Notes under the pieces: generated by a model
What the model saw: the letters and a program-made list of their open reading frames with translations, nothing else
Database searches by the model: none
Told to the model about the DNA's origin: nothing
In this document: piece after piece, positions 10,440 through 20,375 of the stretch
How the letters are laid out: every line of letters begins with the position of its first letter
Position numbering within the stretch: the stretch's first letter is position 1
Made by a program: the position numbers and the translations under genes
From: Boesenbergia rotunda
Lineage: Eukaryota; Streptophyta; Magnoliopsida; Zingiberales; Zingiberaceae
Reading direction: 5' to 3'
DNA: 64,000 bases
Assembly: GCA_024364735.1 (NCBI GenBank)
Contig: JAGFNQ010001134.1
Span: 297,815-361,814 of the forward strand

Positions 10440-12929
10440 ATGAGAAGCATTCCAAGAGTGGCCAAGGAAGAGTTGGTGAAGGGGCTACCTATGATCAAGT
10501 ATGAGAAGACCAAATTGTGTGATGCATGCCAAGAGGGTAAGCAATCAAAATCATCACACAAAGGTAAAACCCTAACCACTACTACTTTGCCATTAGAACT
10601 GTTACACATTGATTTGTTTGATTGTCATAACACTCCCTCACTTGTAGGGAGTAAATATTGTTTAGTTATAGTAGATGATTTCTCTAGGTCCACATGGGTT
10701 TTCTTTTTGAAACATAAGGGCGATACCCTAGAAATCTTTGTAGGATTTAGTAAAAGGGTAGAGAATGAAAAACACCTCAAAATTAACCGAATTAGGAGTG
10801 ACCACGGAGGGGAGTTCCAAAATTCAAGTTTCACACAATTTTGTGTAGAAAATGGATATAAGCATGAATTTTCATGCCCAAGGACTCCTCAACAAAATGG
10901 GGTAGTTGAGAGGAGAAACAGAGCCCTACAAGAAGTTGCTAGGACTATGCTTAATGCATATTCTCTTCCTAGCTACTTTTGGGCCGAAGCGGTTAACACC
11001 GCTTGTTACATTCAAAACCGGGTTTTGGTACATAGGTTCCTAGGAAAAACACCCTTTGAACTATGGAATAGGAGAGTACCACAGGTCCACTACTTTAGAG
11101 TCTTTGGATGTAAAGTCTATATTTTAAATACCAAAGATGACCTAAGGAAGTTTGAGTCAAAAGCCGATGAAGGAATTCTAGTTGGATACTCATCAAATAG
11201 TAAAGGTTATAGAGTTTACAACAAAAGGACAAAAGTGATTGAGGAGTCCTCAAATGTTAACTTTGATGAATCAACAAATACCTATCCTAGAAAAGCCTCA
11301 ATTGATAAGGATATAGAAGAGGTCCAACCCCTTGCCCAAAGAATCCAAGACCTACATTTGGAGGGCAATGATCTAGGGGGAGTAAGAAGTACCCTAGAGG
11401 ATGAGGAAGAAGTAGTTAATGAACCTACAACCTCTAGGCCCTTGAGACATCACCAAGATCACCCAATTGACCAAATAGTGGATGATGTCACTCAAGGAGT
11501 AAGGACTAGGTCCTATTTTAGAGACCAAACTAGTCAAATAGCCTTAATCTCTCAATTAGAACCTAAGTCTATTGATGAAGCATTGGGAGATGTAGATTGG
11601 GTCTTAGCCATGCAAGAAGAGCTAAATCAATTTGAGAGAAGTGAGGTTTGGGAGTTGGTTCCGAGGCCCAATGATTGCACCATTGTAACCACAAGATGGG
11701 TCTTTAGGAACAAACTAGATGACCAAGGCAAAATCACTAGGAACAAGGCTAGATTGGTAGCTAGGGGGTTTAACCAAGTTAAGAGATTATATTATGATGA
11801 GACTTATGCCCCCGTAGCTAGATTAGAATCTATTAGGATTCTACTAGCCTATGCCGCTCACATGGGTTTCACACTTCACCAAATGGATGTGAAGTCAACA
11901 TTCCTTAATGAGATCATTAAGGAAGAGGTTTATGTAGAACAACCCCCCGGGTTTGAGGACCCTAATTATCCAAGACACGTTTACAAATTGAGAAAAACCT
12001 TATATGGATTGAAACAAGCTCCTCGAGCTTGGTATGAAAGACTTTCTTTATTTCTAGTGTCTAAGGGGTTTATGAGAGGAACAATTGACTCTACTTTATT
12101 CCTAAAATCTAAGGATAAGGACATATTTGTTGCCCAAGTGTATGTAGATGATATCATTTTTGGGTCAACAAATAATGACTTCTTACAAGAATTCATCAAA
12201 TGTATGGAAGATGAATTTGAGATGAGTCTTGTAGGAGAGCTAACCTTCTTTTTAGGACTTCAAGTCAAGCAAACTAATGAAGGAACACATGTTTTTCAAA
12301 CCAAATATACTAAGGAAATGTTAAAGAAATTTGGCCTAGAAAATGCTAAGGTAGCATCTACCCCTATAGGAACAAATGTAAAAATGGATAATGACCTTGA
12401 AGGGAAAATGGTAGACTCTAAGCAATATAGGAGCATGATTGGTAACCTACTATATCTAACTGCTAGTAGACCCGATATACTTTTTGCGGTAGGTATGTGT
12501 GCAAGGTACCAATCTTGTGCCAAAGAATCCCATTTAGTTGTAGTCAAGAGGATCCTAAGGTATGTCAAAGGTACCCTCAATGTCGGACTTTGGTATCCTA
12601 GAACCCCTAGTGTTGATCTTCTTGGATACACCGACTCGGACTATGCGGGTTGTAAGCTAGATAGGAAGAGTACTAGTGGAGGGTGTCAATTCCTTGGGTC
12701 TTCTTTAGTTAGTTGGAGTAGTAGGAAACAACCATGCGTTGCGCTATCAACAATGGAGGCGGAATATGTGGCAATGGGTGGGTGTGTTTCCCAACTCCTT
12801 TGGATCATGCACATTTTAGAAGATTATGAGTTACATTATACCAAGGTAAAAGTCTTGTGTGATAATGTAAGTACAATCAATTTGACCAAAAATCCGGTTC
12901 ACCATCTAGGACAAAACACATTGAAGTGA
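10440..12929 (+). CDS. Cop-A pol fragment: integrase, reverse transcriptase, RNase H
   Basis: This 829-codon frame is the best preserved coding sequence in the window. Residues 1-45 are the C-terminal half of the GAG-pre-integrase domain (CDACQEGKQ). The integrase core follows with the triad D58, D121 (SDHGGEF) and E157, spaced D-35-E. The RT spans about residues 380-630 with MDVKSTFLN and YVDD at 568-571. RNase H has YTDSDYAG (D732) and STMEAEYVAM (E773). No aspartic protease is present, and the ATG lies in the duplication made by Ath-K. A 1-base loss near 12905 shifts the frame; RNase H continues in another frame to about 13005. Confidence 0.95.
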   Translation: MRSIPRVAKEELVKGLPMIKYEKTKLCDACQEGKQSKSSHKGKTLTTTTLPLELLHIDLFDCHNTPSLVGSKYCLVIVDDFSRSTWVFFLKHKGDTLEIFVGFSKRVENEKHLKINRIRSDHGGEFQNSSFTQFCVENGYKHEFSCPRTPQQNGVVERRNRALQEVARTMLNAYSLPSYFWAEAVNTACYIQNRVLVHRFLGKTPFELWNRRVPQVHYFRVFGCKVYILNTKDDLRKFESKADEGILVGYSSNSKGYRVYNKRTKVIEESSNVNFDESTNTYPRKASIDKDIEEVQPLAQRIQDLHLEGNDLGGVRSTLEDEEEVVNEPTTSRPLRHHQDHPIDQIVDDVTQGVRTRSYFRDQTSQIALISQLEPKSIDEALGDVDWVLAMQEELNQFERSEVWELVPRPNDCTIVTTRWVFRNKLDDQGKITRNKARLVARGFNQVKRLYYDETYAPVARLESIRILLAYAAHMGFTLHQMDVKSTFLNEIIKEEVYVEQPPGFEDPNYPRHVYKLRKTLYGLKQAPRAWYERLSLFLVSKGFMRGTIDSTLFLKSKDKDIFVAQVYVDDIIFGSTNNDFLQEFIKCMEDEFEMSLVGELTFFLGLQVKQTNEGTHVFQTKYTKEMLKKFGLENAKVASTPIGTNVKMDNDLEGKMVDSKQYRSMIGNLLYLTASRPDILFAVGMCARYQSCAKESHLVVVKRILRYVKGTLNVGLWYPRTPSVDLLGYTDSDYAGCKLDRKSTSGGCQFLGSSLVSWSSRKQPCVALSTMEAEYVAMGGCVSQLLWIMHILEDYELHYTKVKVLCDNVSTINLTKNPVHHLGQNTLK

Positions 12930-13015
12930 AACATCACTTCATTAGAGACCATGTGGCAAGGGGAGACATAGAACTACACTATGTTGAATCAAAGTCGAAC
13001 CTAGTCGAAACTATG
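12906..13015 (+). pseudogene. Cop-A RNase H tail, out of frame
   Basis: After the frameshift near 12905 the next frame reads KHIEVKHHFIRDHVARGDIE, the usual copia RNase H C-terminus, then LHYVESKSNLV. The following residues already match LINE sequence, so the LINE junction lies at about 13005-13030. Confidence 0.8.
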
Positions 13016-13019
13016 GCAA

Positions 13020-14882
13020 GGATGATAACGGATAACATACACCTTGCCCAGGAGCTCCTAAGAACTATGGCCGGAAGAGAATCTCTCCTAGTTGTACACT
13101 GAAGGTAGACCTCCAGAAAGCTTTTGACACAGTCAGTTGGGATTTCTTGTTAGAGGTACTACAAGAGTTGGGGTTTCCAGGCAGATATGTAGAGTGGATC
13201 AAAGAATGCATTACCACAGTGACGTACTCGCTCAGTATAAATGGAGGTATGCATGGGCTTTTCAGAGGTGCGCGAGGCCTTCGGCAGGGGGACCCACTGT
13301 CCCCATATCTGTTTGGTATATGTATGGAGTATCTGTCGAGACTTCTGAGTCAGAATACTAGGAGGCCAGATTTCCATTTTCACCCGAGGTGTGCCGATCA
13401 GAGGATATCTCATCTTGCCTATGCAGACGATCTACTATTATTTGCCAGAGGAGATACCACATCACTAGGGATACTTATGGACAGCCTGCAGAAATTTGGT
13501 CAGATGGCCGGCCTCAGGGCAAACCTGGAAAAATCGAATATCTACATAGCAGGGGTGAATGCGGAGACTAGGACTGCACTTTTGGAGATCACAGGCTTCT
13601 AGAGTGGTAATATGCCTTTCAGATACTTGGGGATCCCGCTAGCTTCAGCGAAACTTAGGATTGTAGATTATGCCCCTCTTATGAATGCTTTGGCAAAGAA
13701 AATTAATGCGTGGCCGAAGAATACCTTGACACATGCGGGGAAGGCTCAGTTGATCAGATCAGTATTACAGGGGGTGGAGTGCTACTGGTTGTCTATCTTG
13801 CCATTGCCGGCTGGGGTCATCGATAGGATCTATAGTATGTGCCGTGGATTTCTATGGACCTCTAAGCACCCCCCCCCATTGCATGGTTGGAAATGTGTAA
13901 GCCTAAGGAAGAGGGAGGATTAGGGTTCAGGGACCTCAGGGCTTGGAATGATGCGTTGCTAGCTAAGGTTCTTTGGAGGATTCAGGACAAGCAGGATAGC
14001 TTATGGATTCGGTGGGTTCATCATGCATATTTACAGCAGGTTGATGTTTGGGGTTGGACGGCCAAGCACACAGATTCTGCGCTTGTAAAGAGGTTATGCC
14101 ACATCAGGGACCGGATTTTCATGCATGCAGGATCTTCAGGGGCAGGGCAGCAAATGCTGAGTGACTGGTTTGAGCTACATCAGCAGAACCATAGAGGTAT
14201 AGTGGCGGCGTATGATTTCTTCAGAGGTGCGGGGGTCCGGAAGCCTTGGGCCAAGATGGTATGGAAGAAGCAGATCCATCCGAGTCACTCTTTCACTTTA
14301 TGGATGCTAGCACAGCGCAAGCTTCTCACGTGTGACCGACTGCCATACTTGGAAGGCGAGGAGGCGGGTCTCTGTTCCATATGCTGTGAGGAGCCGGAGA
14401 CTCAGGAGCACTTATTTTTCAGGTGTCCGCTAGTGCATCAGTTGTGGAGTCGTATCCGGTTATGGTTGAGGATGACCCCAGAGATGGGAACATACCGTAG
14501 GATGTTTAGAGTATTTGCCAGATTGTACAGAGGCAGGGGCCGTCTGATGCAGGCGCGACATTTAGCGGTTGCAATGATGGTATATTATGTGTGGCAGACA
14601 CGGAACAGATGCAGATTTGAGGGTGGCCGTATGGATGTTGAGGCAGTGTTCCGGAAAATTCAGATCCAAATATATCAGACCATGGAGGGGCAGATGCAAA
14701 GAAGTGGTCAGAGTAGAGGGAGCTGAACTGAGGCAGTATCTGTATTTGGGCTTCATCTGGTCGAGTATGAGCTTGTATGGTTTGGGCTGGCTGAGTGAAA
14801 GCTGTATGTGGTGGGTTGAGCTGAGTTGAGTGTGAGTCTGTATGGGTTGGGCTGAGCTGAGTGTGCACTGTAAAAAAAAAAA
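13020..14882 (+). mobile_element. LINE, 5'-truncated, with A11 tail
   Basis: A non-LTR retrotransposon inserted into Cop-A just after pol. Sequence begins inside the RT domain (TDNIHLAQELL) and runs to an A11 run at 14872-14882, the likely poly(A) tail. Loss of the 5' end is usual for LINEs because reverse transcription often stops early. I found no convincing direct repeat at the ends; CTATGGcAAGGATG at 13013 and CTATGGtAAGGATG at about 15098 are a weak candidate that would move the 3' end downstream. Confidence 0.85.
13030..14726 (+). pseudogene. LINE ORF2 remnant: RT palm, thumb and C-terminal zinc finger
   Basis: ORF2p nicks target DNA and copies RNA; here only the RT part and the C-terminus remain. 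Visible motifs are LKVDLQKAFDTVSWDF, GLRQGDPLSPYLF and YADDLLLF (YADD encoded at 13420-13431), then the plant L1-type block MPFRYLGIPL. A Cys-rich end (CSICCEEPETQEHLFFRCPL) matches the zf-RVT region near 14370-14430. Breaks: the first codons need a frame change near 13090, an in-frame TAG stands at 13600, and a run of C at about 13870 causes a frameshift. No endonuclease domain is left. Confidence 0.9.
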
Positions 14883-15342
14883 CCCTTGACCAGTTCTGAC
14901 CTGGTTAGTCGCACCAGGGCTGTGCCCGGGCCTCCATGTACAGCTTTATTAGCTCCATTTTGGACGGAGGCTTGTGTCCAACCCAAATAAGTCTGGTGGC
15001 ACACGAGCTAGACTAGCCGGGTTGATTGGCTTGGCTTGACCGCTGGACTGACCAGTTGGAATCAGGATTAATTGGTTGTAGGAGGAACTGGATGAGCTAT
15101 GGTAAGGATGGCTTGGGCTGCGGCTGCATGGTTCGGACTTGGTTAGCTACATGGTACACTAAACAACGCTGAACTGGTAAGGGTGAAGTAAGTAAGCCAT
15201 GTATTAGTTTGATCATGTCCTTTTGGCTTCCTATTGGCTGATTAATTTCTGAATTAACTGCTGAATGGGTTTATGATTGGTTGTATGTTTGGGTTCATGG
15301 ATTGGCTTGACTGTATGTGAGTTGCGCTGGCCTCATGGTGAG

Positions 15343-15539
15343 TAGACCCACCAACAGAATTGGTCTACCTAGTCCGTAGCAAACGGCTGCAGTAAAGACA
15401 ACCAAATCCGTTGATGGCTGAGGTTTTGCCAAAAAGCCTTTTTGGGTGAATAGGTCCACCATAGGCCTATCTAGTCCATAGCACCGGCTATGGTAAAGAC
15501 ACATCAAATCCGGTCATGGCTAGTCACTTGCCAAAAGTG
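15343..15539. repeat. Degenerate direct duplication, period about 108 bp
   Basis: TAGACCCACC...CTAGTCCGTAGCA...AAGACA...TTTTGCCAAAA at 15343-15436 repeats as TAGGTCCACC...CTAGTCCATAGCA...AAGACA...CTTGCCAAAA at 15451-15539. Confidence 0.7.
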
Positions 15540-15846
15540 AACATCGGGTTTGCAATTCATTTTGGCAATTCATTTTGGCATCAATTTTGAAGACTGGATG
15601 AAGGTTCAAGGAGCAGTTTGAGCAGTCTGATCAGATGACACAATGTCATCTCTACCAAGCTCATATGGTTCAAAGGGTAATTTGCAAAAGGCTGATGGTT
15701 TGTGGATGCAATCAGAAGGTTGGTCAAGGCTCGGTCAAGCAACAAGTTGGGTCGAGCAAATGGTGACCCAGTTCTATTCATGAAGTGCATATACAAAGCT
15801 TCACCAGTGGTGGTGATGACATACGTTGGCAACTTGTGATACAAGT

Positions 15847-15941
15847 GTTTGGTTGGTATACATGAGAGTGCATGTGTATTATTTCTTTTGGCACATGTGC
15901 ATTTTCTTTTGGGTTGGTATACATGAGGGTACACGTGTATT
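15847..15941. repeat. Direct duplication, period about 60 bp
   Basis: GGTTGGTATACATGAGAGTG and GGTTGGTATACATGAGGGTA, each followed by a similar CA.GTGTATT stretch. Confidence 0.75.
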
Positions 15942-16084
15942 TTCCCATGGCATTTATTTGGATCTGACAATTCGTCAGAAACATATAGATAACGACGGGC
16001 GCATGGTATGTACCAGTTCACTTGATGATATATATATTTACCTTTCATTAAAAAAAAGTTATATGATTGCAAAATTAGGTTGTA

Positions 16085-16769
16085 ATCTTGATACAAAACT
16101 TAGTGGGTTTCAAGGATTTTGACTTTTTATCAAAAGCCAAGCATGTTTGAAATTTTATATGGACTAATATTTTTCCTTGATAGAGTATATCATTTCAAAT
16201 ATGTTTGCAAGTTTTTACAATTTTTGGATTTTTCCTGAATTTTTTGGACATTTCTGAATTTCGGTACAGAACCTGAAAATTATCACTGACAGAGTTTCAT
16301 GGGGTAGTCGACTGGCACGTTTTCAGAGTCTGTAAACTTTTTCAGAAATCCAACTTTCTCTCATTTGATGCCCTAGGGTTTGGTTGCTTGAGGCAATCAT
16401 TTTGATGGTGTCAAAGGGGGAGAATGGGTGGTTTAAGTTAGAATTTTGACTTGAAATGGATGGTTTAAGGTATTTTGTCTAATTTAGACCTTGGATGATT
16501 AAAAATGGGAAAAGACATGGATTAAGGAGGAGGTTACCTCTTAGGTGTTAATATGTCTTACATTTTTAATGTTGTTTAGTGTTAAGTGGAAACTTAACTT
16601 GGATCATGAGTAGAATTGAAAATGAGAGAAGACATGGATTAAGGGGGAGGTTACCTCTTAGGTTTGCTATGTCTTATGTTTTTCAATTGCTATCTATTAT
16701 TACTGTTATTGTTGGTTGTTATTTATCTCTAAACTTAAACATATTGCCACACATCAAAAAGGGGGAGAT
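16085..16769 (+). other. Cop-A 3' untranslated region with polypurine tract
   Basis: Non-coding sequence between pol and the 3' LTR. It includes CAAAGGGGGAGAATGG at about 16410, an internal purine tract often seen in SIRE-like elements, and two similar blocks containing GACATGGATTAAGG (near 16512 and 16632), a ~120-bp-period duplication. It ends in the polypurine tract at 16755-16769 (AAAAAGGGGGAGAT), which primes second-strand synthesis and abuts the 3' LTR. Confidence 0.8.
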
Positions 16770-17742
16770 TGTTGAGGCAATCAACCCTTAAATGATTGGA
16801 AGATCATGGTTTTGATGTGTGTGTGTGTGAATATGTTTAAGGTTAGAGTGTTATATTGTATTTGATGTGTGTGTGTGAATATGTTTAAGGTTAGAGTGTT
16901 ATATTGTATTTGATGTGTGTGATTGAGTTTGTAGGACTTGGAGAATCACACATGGTGAACATATCTGAGGGACGAGAGCCAAGGGAGGAGGACTCCAAGG
17001 GCAAGCCGGGAAGTGGACTTCAAGGGCACACGTGAAGGGTGGCATGGAGCCAAGCCAAAGGAAGGCTTGTGTGCGCATCCGAGGGACGAGAGCCAGAGGA
17101 AGATGACTTCAAGGGGCGAGCCAAGGGAGTGAACCTGAAGGCATACGTGAAGGAGTATGTGAAGAACGGCTGGGAGTGAGTGGGCAGTCGACTGGCCAGA
17201 GGGGAGTCGACTGTCTAAACTCACAGAAGGTTTTCAGCCTTCTACCAGTCGGCTGACCTAGAGGCAGTCGACTGGTATACCCCGAAAACTAGCTGTTGGC
17301 TAGCAATCAATGCTAGGCCAGTCGACTGTCCCAGGGGCAGTTGACTGGTGTGGGGCTGGACAGATTGCGAGTTTGTCCTGTTCTCCTATAAATGAAGGAA
17401 CTTTTTGCACGTGAGTGGTATGGTTCCGTACTATAACGAAGTGCTGCTCATGTGAAAAGTCTTTTCGACTTCCTCTCTCTTCATTCACTACATTCTGTAA
17501 AGAGGAAGAACACCACTGTAAAGGTTTCTCCTCCTGAAGGAGAGTTTTCATAGTGGAAGTGGTGTACGTACGTGGATCCTTGGATTAGTCACCCATTTGG
17601 GTGGATACCAAGTAAAATTCTGTTGTTAGCATTGTTCTTATTGTCTTTTGCATATTATTGTTTCCGCTGCGCTAACAACCTTGTAGAGACGACAACGAAA
17701 AAGTACTATTCACCCCCCTCTAGCACGCCAGTCGATCTATCA
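16770..17742 (+). repeat. Cop-A 3' LTR
   Basis: TGTTGAGG to CTATCA, 973 bp, followed by the duplication GCTAG. It differs from the 5' LTR by scattered substitutions and by a tandem duplication of about 55 bases at 16805-16925 (GAATATGTTTAAGGTTAGAG occurs twice, once in the 5' LTR). Confidence 0.95.
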
Positions 17743-18160
17743 GCTAGTTCTTCTTGCATTGCTATGATCCAATCTGGGTCAGGTAGGGCTTCTTCTATAG
17801 TCTTAGGTTTAATTTTTGAAATATGTGCGATCTGACTTAGATTTCTATAAGAAGACCTAGTTCTGACTCCTAAGGTTGGATCACCCATGATTTGATCAGA
17901 TGGATGATTGAGACTGGGTTTCTTTGTTCTTCTAGAGATAGGTTCAGCCTAAGGTCCGGCTGGATAGTTTGGTTCAGTATTTGGTTCAACTACTTGGGTT
18001 AGTTCAGTTATTGGTTCTGTTGATATCTCAGTAGTTGGTTCAAGTGATAGTTCATCCAATGGTTCAATCAGTGGTTCAATTGATGGTTCAATTAATGATT
18101 CACTGTCTTCTTTATCATGATCTGATTGGTTTAGATTTTGATTGTCAAATTTTGGTTCAA
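17743..18160 (-). pseudogene. Cop-B RT N-terminus and linker
   Basis: Minus-strand translation gives the usual segment between integrase and RT: GVRTRSSYRN, then HISKIKPKTIEEALPDPDW and IAMQEEL next to the Cop-A end. Upstream is a low-complexity linker whose plus strand repeats GGTTCAATTG-like words, 17950-18110. The stretch joins directly to the RT palm at 5319 across Cop-A. Confidence 0.9.
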
Positions 18161-18990
18161 CCTCTTCGTCAAAAATTAAATTGGTAGTTTCCTCAATTTT
18201 GTGGGTTTGTTTATTATAAACCCTAGAAGTTCTACTAGTGTTGAATATCCTAAGAAAGTCCCTGAGGATGACTTTGATTGAAACTTACCTAGGTAATCTT
18301 TAGTATTAAAAATATGAACTTTGCACCCAAAAACCCTTAAATAGTGTAATTAGGTAATCTATGATAATAGAATTCACAGGGTGTCTTATTGTGTCTTTTA
18401 TTATTAATACCCTATTTTGAATGTAAAATGCTGTATTTACCACTTCTGCCCAAAATTGGTTAGCTAGGTTATATTCGTTGAGCATAGTCCTAGCGGCTTC
18501 CTGAAGGGTTCTATTCTTTCTCTCAACTATCCCATTTTGTTGGGGGGGGGGGTCTAGGATAGGAAAACTCATGGATATACCCATTAATTTTACAAAACTC
18601 CTCAAATTTTTGATTTTCAAACTCTCCCCCATGATCACTCCTAAGTCTTTTAATTTTAGTATCATTTTGATTTTCAATTATTTTGTATAAGTCATTAAAT
18701 AAATTAAAGGTTTCATCCTTAGTTTTCAAGAACCTAACCCAGGTAAACCTAGAATAGTCGTCGATAATTACTAAACAGTACCGATTCCTGCTTAGTGACT
18801 TGGCTCCATGTGAATCAAATAGGTCAAGGTGTAGAAGCTCAAGTGTGGTTTGGGTTAAGTTTGATTGGGTTGGTTTATGAGTTGACTTAGTTTGTTTGCC
18901 TTGTTTACATGAGTTACAAATTGTATTTTCAAAATTCTTGATTTTAGGTACACCTTTAATTACCCAAGTTGAGTTATTTTTGAAATTAAT
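18160..18990 (-). pseudogene. Cop-B GAG-pre-integrase and integrase, frameshifted
   Basis: From right to left on the minus strand: CNSCKQGKQTKST (zinc-binding end of GAG-pre-integrase), LELLHLDLFDSHG (first catalytic Asp), YCLVIIDDYSRFTW, IKRLRSDHGGEFEN (second Asp), then VERKNRTLQEAARTMLNEYN with the catalytic Glu and FWAEVVNTAFYIQNRVL. A G-run at 18542-18552 breaks the frame just before the Glu motif. Integrase joins element cDNA to host DNA; this copy cannot be translated intact. Confidence 0.9.
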
Positions 18991-19039
18991 TTGGTATTAG
19001 TGTGACCTAATCTCCTATGCCAAAGGTTAGATTCTTCTA

Positions 19040-19420
19040 ATTGAGTCAGAAATCATTTGGCTATTATAGGTAAATTAATAGTGTAAACGCTATTTTTCCT
19101 AGTACCCTTAAGTGTTATCTCTGAGTCTTGGAGGTTTCTAATAAGGTAGTTAGGGTTAGTGAAAGTAACTATGTAACCAGTATCACAGAGTTGGCTAATG
19201 CTAAGCAAATTGAACTTGAAATTTTCAACCAATAGTACTTTCTTAATAATGAAATCAGAATTAAGTTCAATGTTACCTGACTCAATTACTTTGAGTGTAG
19301 CATTGTTGCCAAATGCTACTTAGCCTATGTTTTTGAACTTGCTTTTGGTGAACTTCAATTTATCCCCAGTCATGTGTCTGGAGCATCCACTATCCAACAT
19401 CCATTGCCCAAATCTTTATG
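19040..19420 (-). pseudogene. Cop-B aspartic protease remnant
   Basis: The minus strand reads GQWMLDSGCSRHMTGDK near 19400-19350, the copia protease active site (DSG) with its usual flank. Downstream come LLSISQLCD and FTNPNYLIRN in conserved order. Stops interrupt it. The protease cuts Gag-Pol into mature proteins. Cop-A lacks the matching region. Confidence 0.85.
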
Positions 19421-20375
19421 TTCCTACACATAAAGTATGTATTGATTTGGATCCATTAGAGGTAGGGATAGCTTAAATTGAATTTCACTACCTAGTCTGT
19501 CTCACCCACATCTAATGTTATCAAGCATGTTAACCTTATAGGTTTTGTGAGACAGGTTTTAAAAAAATGTTTAAATTTTTGAAAGATAATTAATTTTGAA
19601 AATGTTGAATTAATTTTTAAAAAAAATTATTGAGTTAAGATTATCGATTTTGAAAAGATGTTAAGTCTAGGATTTAATTTTAAATTTGTGTTAGATTTAA
19701 ATTTATCAAATAGTTAATTGAATTTGATTTTCAATAATCGGCTTCCAGGTTTTTGCGAGGCACAGATGCCTTCTTTGGCCGTAGCCTTATTGGAGCAATA
19801 ACCCTTTCCTCGACAAAGCCTTTTACCGAAAATTCATTTTCAAATTACTTCTTGAAAAATTTTGGTCTAACTAGTTTAGGTTTTAGATCGGTAGCTTCGG
19901 CTAGTTCCACCCGACTAAACAGACCAAGTAGGGTATGCCTTACCTTACTTGACCTTATTAGAAAGGGTTCCCTAACGTACTATCATCTCACCTCCACCTA
20001 ATACTATGTTGTTCAAATTTTAAATAAATCTTTTGTCCTTAAACTATTCCTAAGTCTAAGCATAATAATAATAAAGAAATTGCAGAAAATAAATAAATAA
20101 GCAAGCATGCAATTAAAAAAAATAAAACAAAATCATCTACTTATAAAGATGGTTTTTAGATTGGCTCCCCCTGGACTGAAGCCTCGATAAGGGTTAGACA
20201 AGATGTGAATCTTGTCCTTGGAGATCCAATACTGGTTTGGTCCAACTTGTTTGTTTAAACATAGCTTAGGGACTCATGCTTGGACTCGGGTTCTAGGTTG
20301 GTTCAATACAGAATAATACGACCTTTGTCGCGATTTGGTTCGATAACCTAGTCCGGATCGGTTGAGAACGAACTT
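19421..20375 (-). other. Cop-B spacer between protease and gag
   Basis: AT-rich sequence without a frame I can read with confidence, plus a GC-richer piece at 19740-20000 whose plus-strand frame matches nothing I know. It is either decayed gag-protease linker or a small insertion. Confidence 0.4.

Larger units (their letters stand above)
14883..16084. other. Unassigned stretch between LINE and Cop-A 3' region
   Basis: I see no coding sequence. Parts rich in GGCTTGG/TTGGCT words could be LINE 3' sequence beyond the A run or Cop-A untranslated sequence. It holds a 108-bp-period duplication (15343-15539) and a 60-bp-period duplication (15847-15941). Confidence 0.4.
5320..17742 (+). mobile_element. 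Cop-A: nearly full-length SIRE-like Ty1-copia element
   Basis: Two LTRs (5320-6239 and 16770-17742) flank a Met-tRNA primer site, gag, pol and a polypurine tract, all on the plus strand. The target duplication GCTAG (5315-5319 and 17743-17747) is exact and lies in the Cop-B RT gene. A long untranslated stretch between pol and the 3' LTR and the AAAAAGGGGGAGAT tract fit the SIRE/Maximus lineage (inference). The interior carries two later insertions, Ath-K and a LINE. Gag has stops and pol has a frameshift, so it is not autonomous now. Confidence 0.95.
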
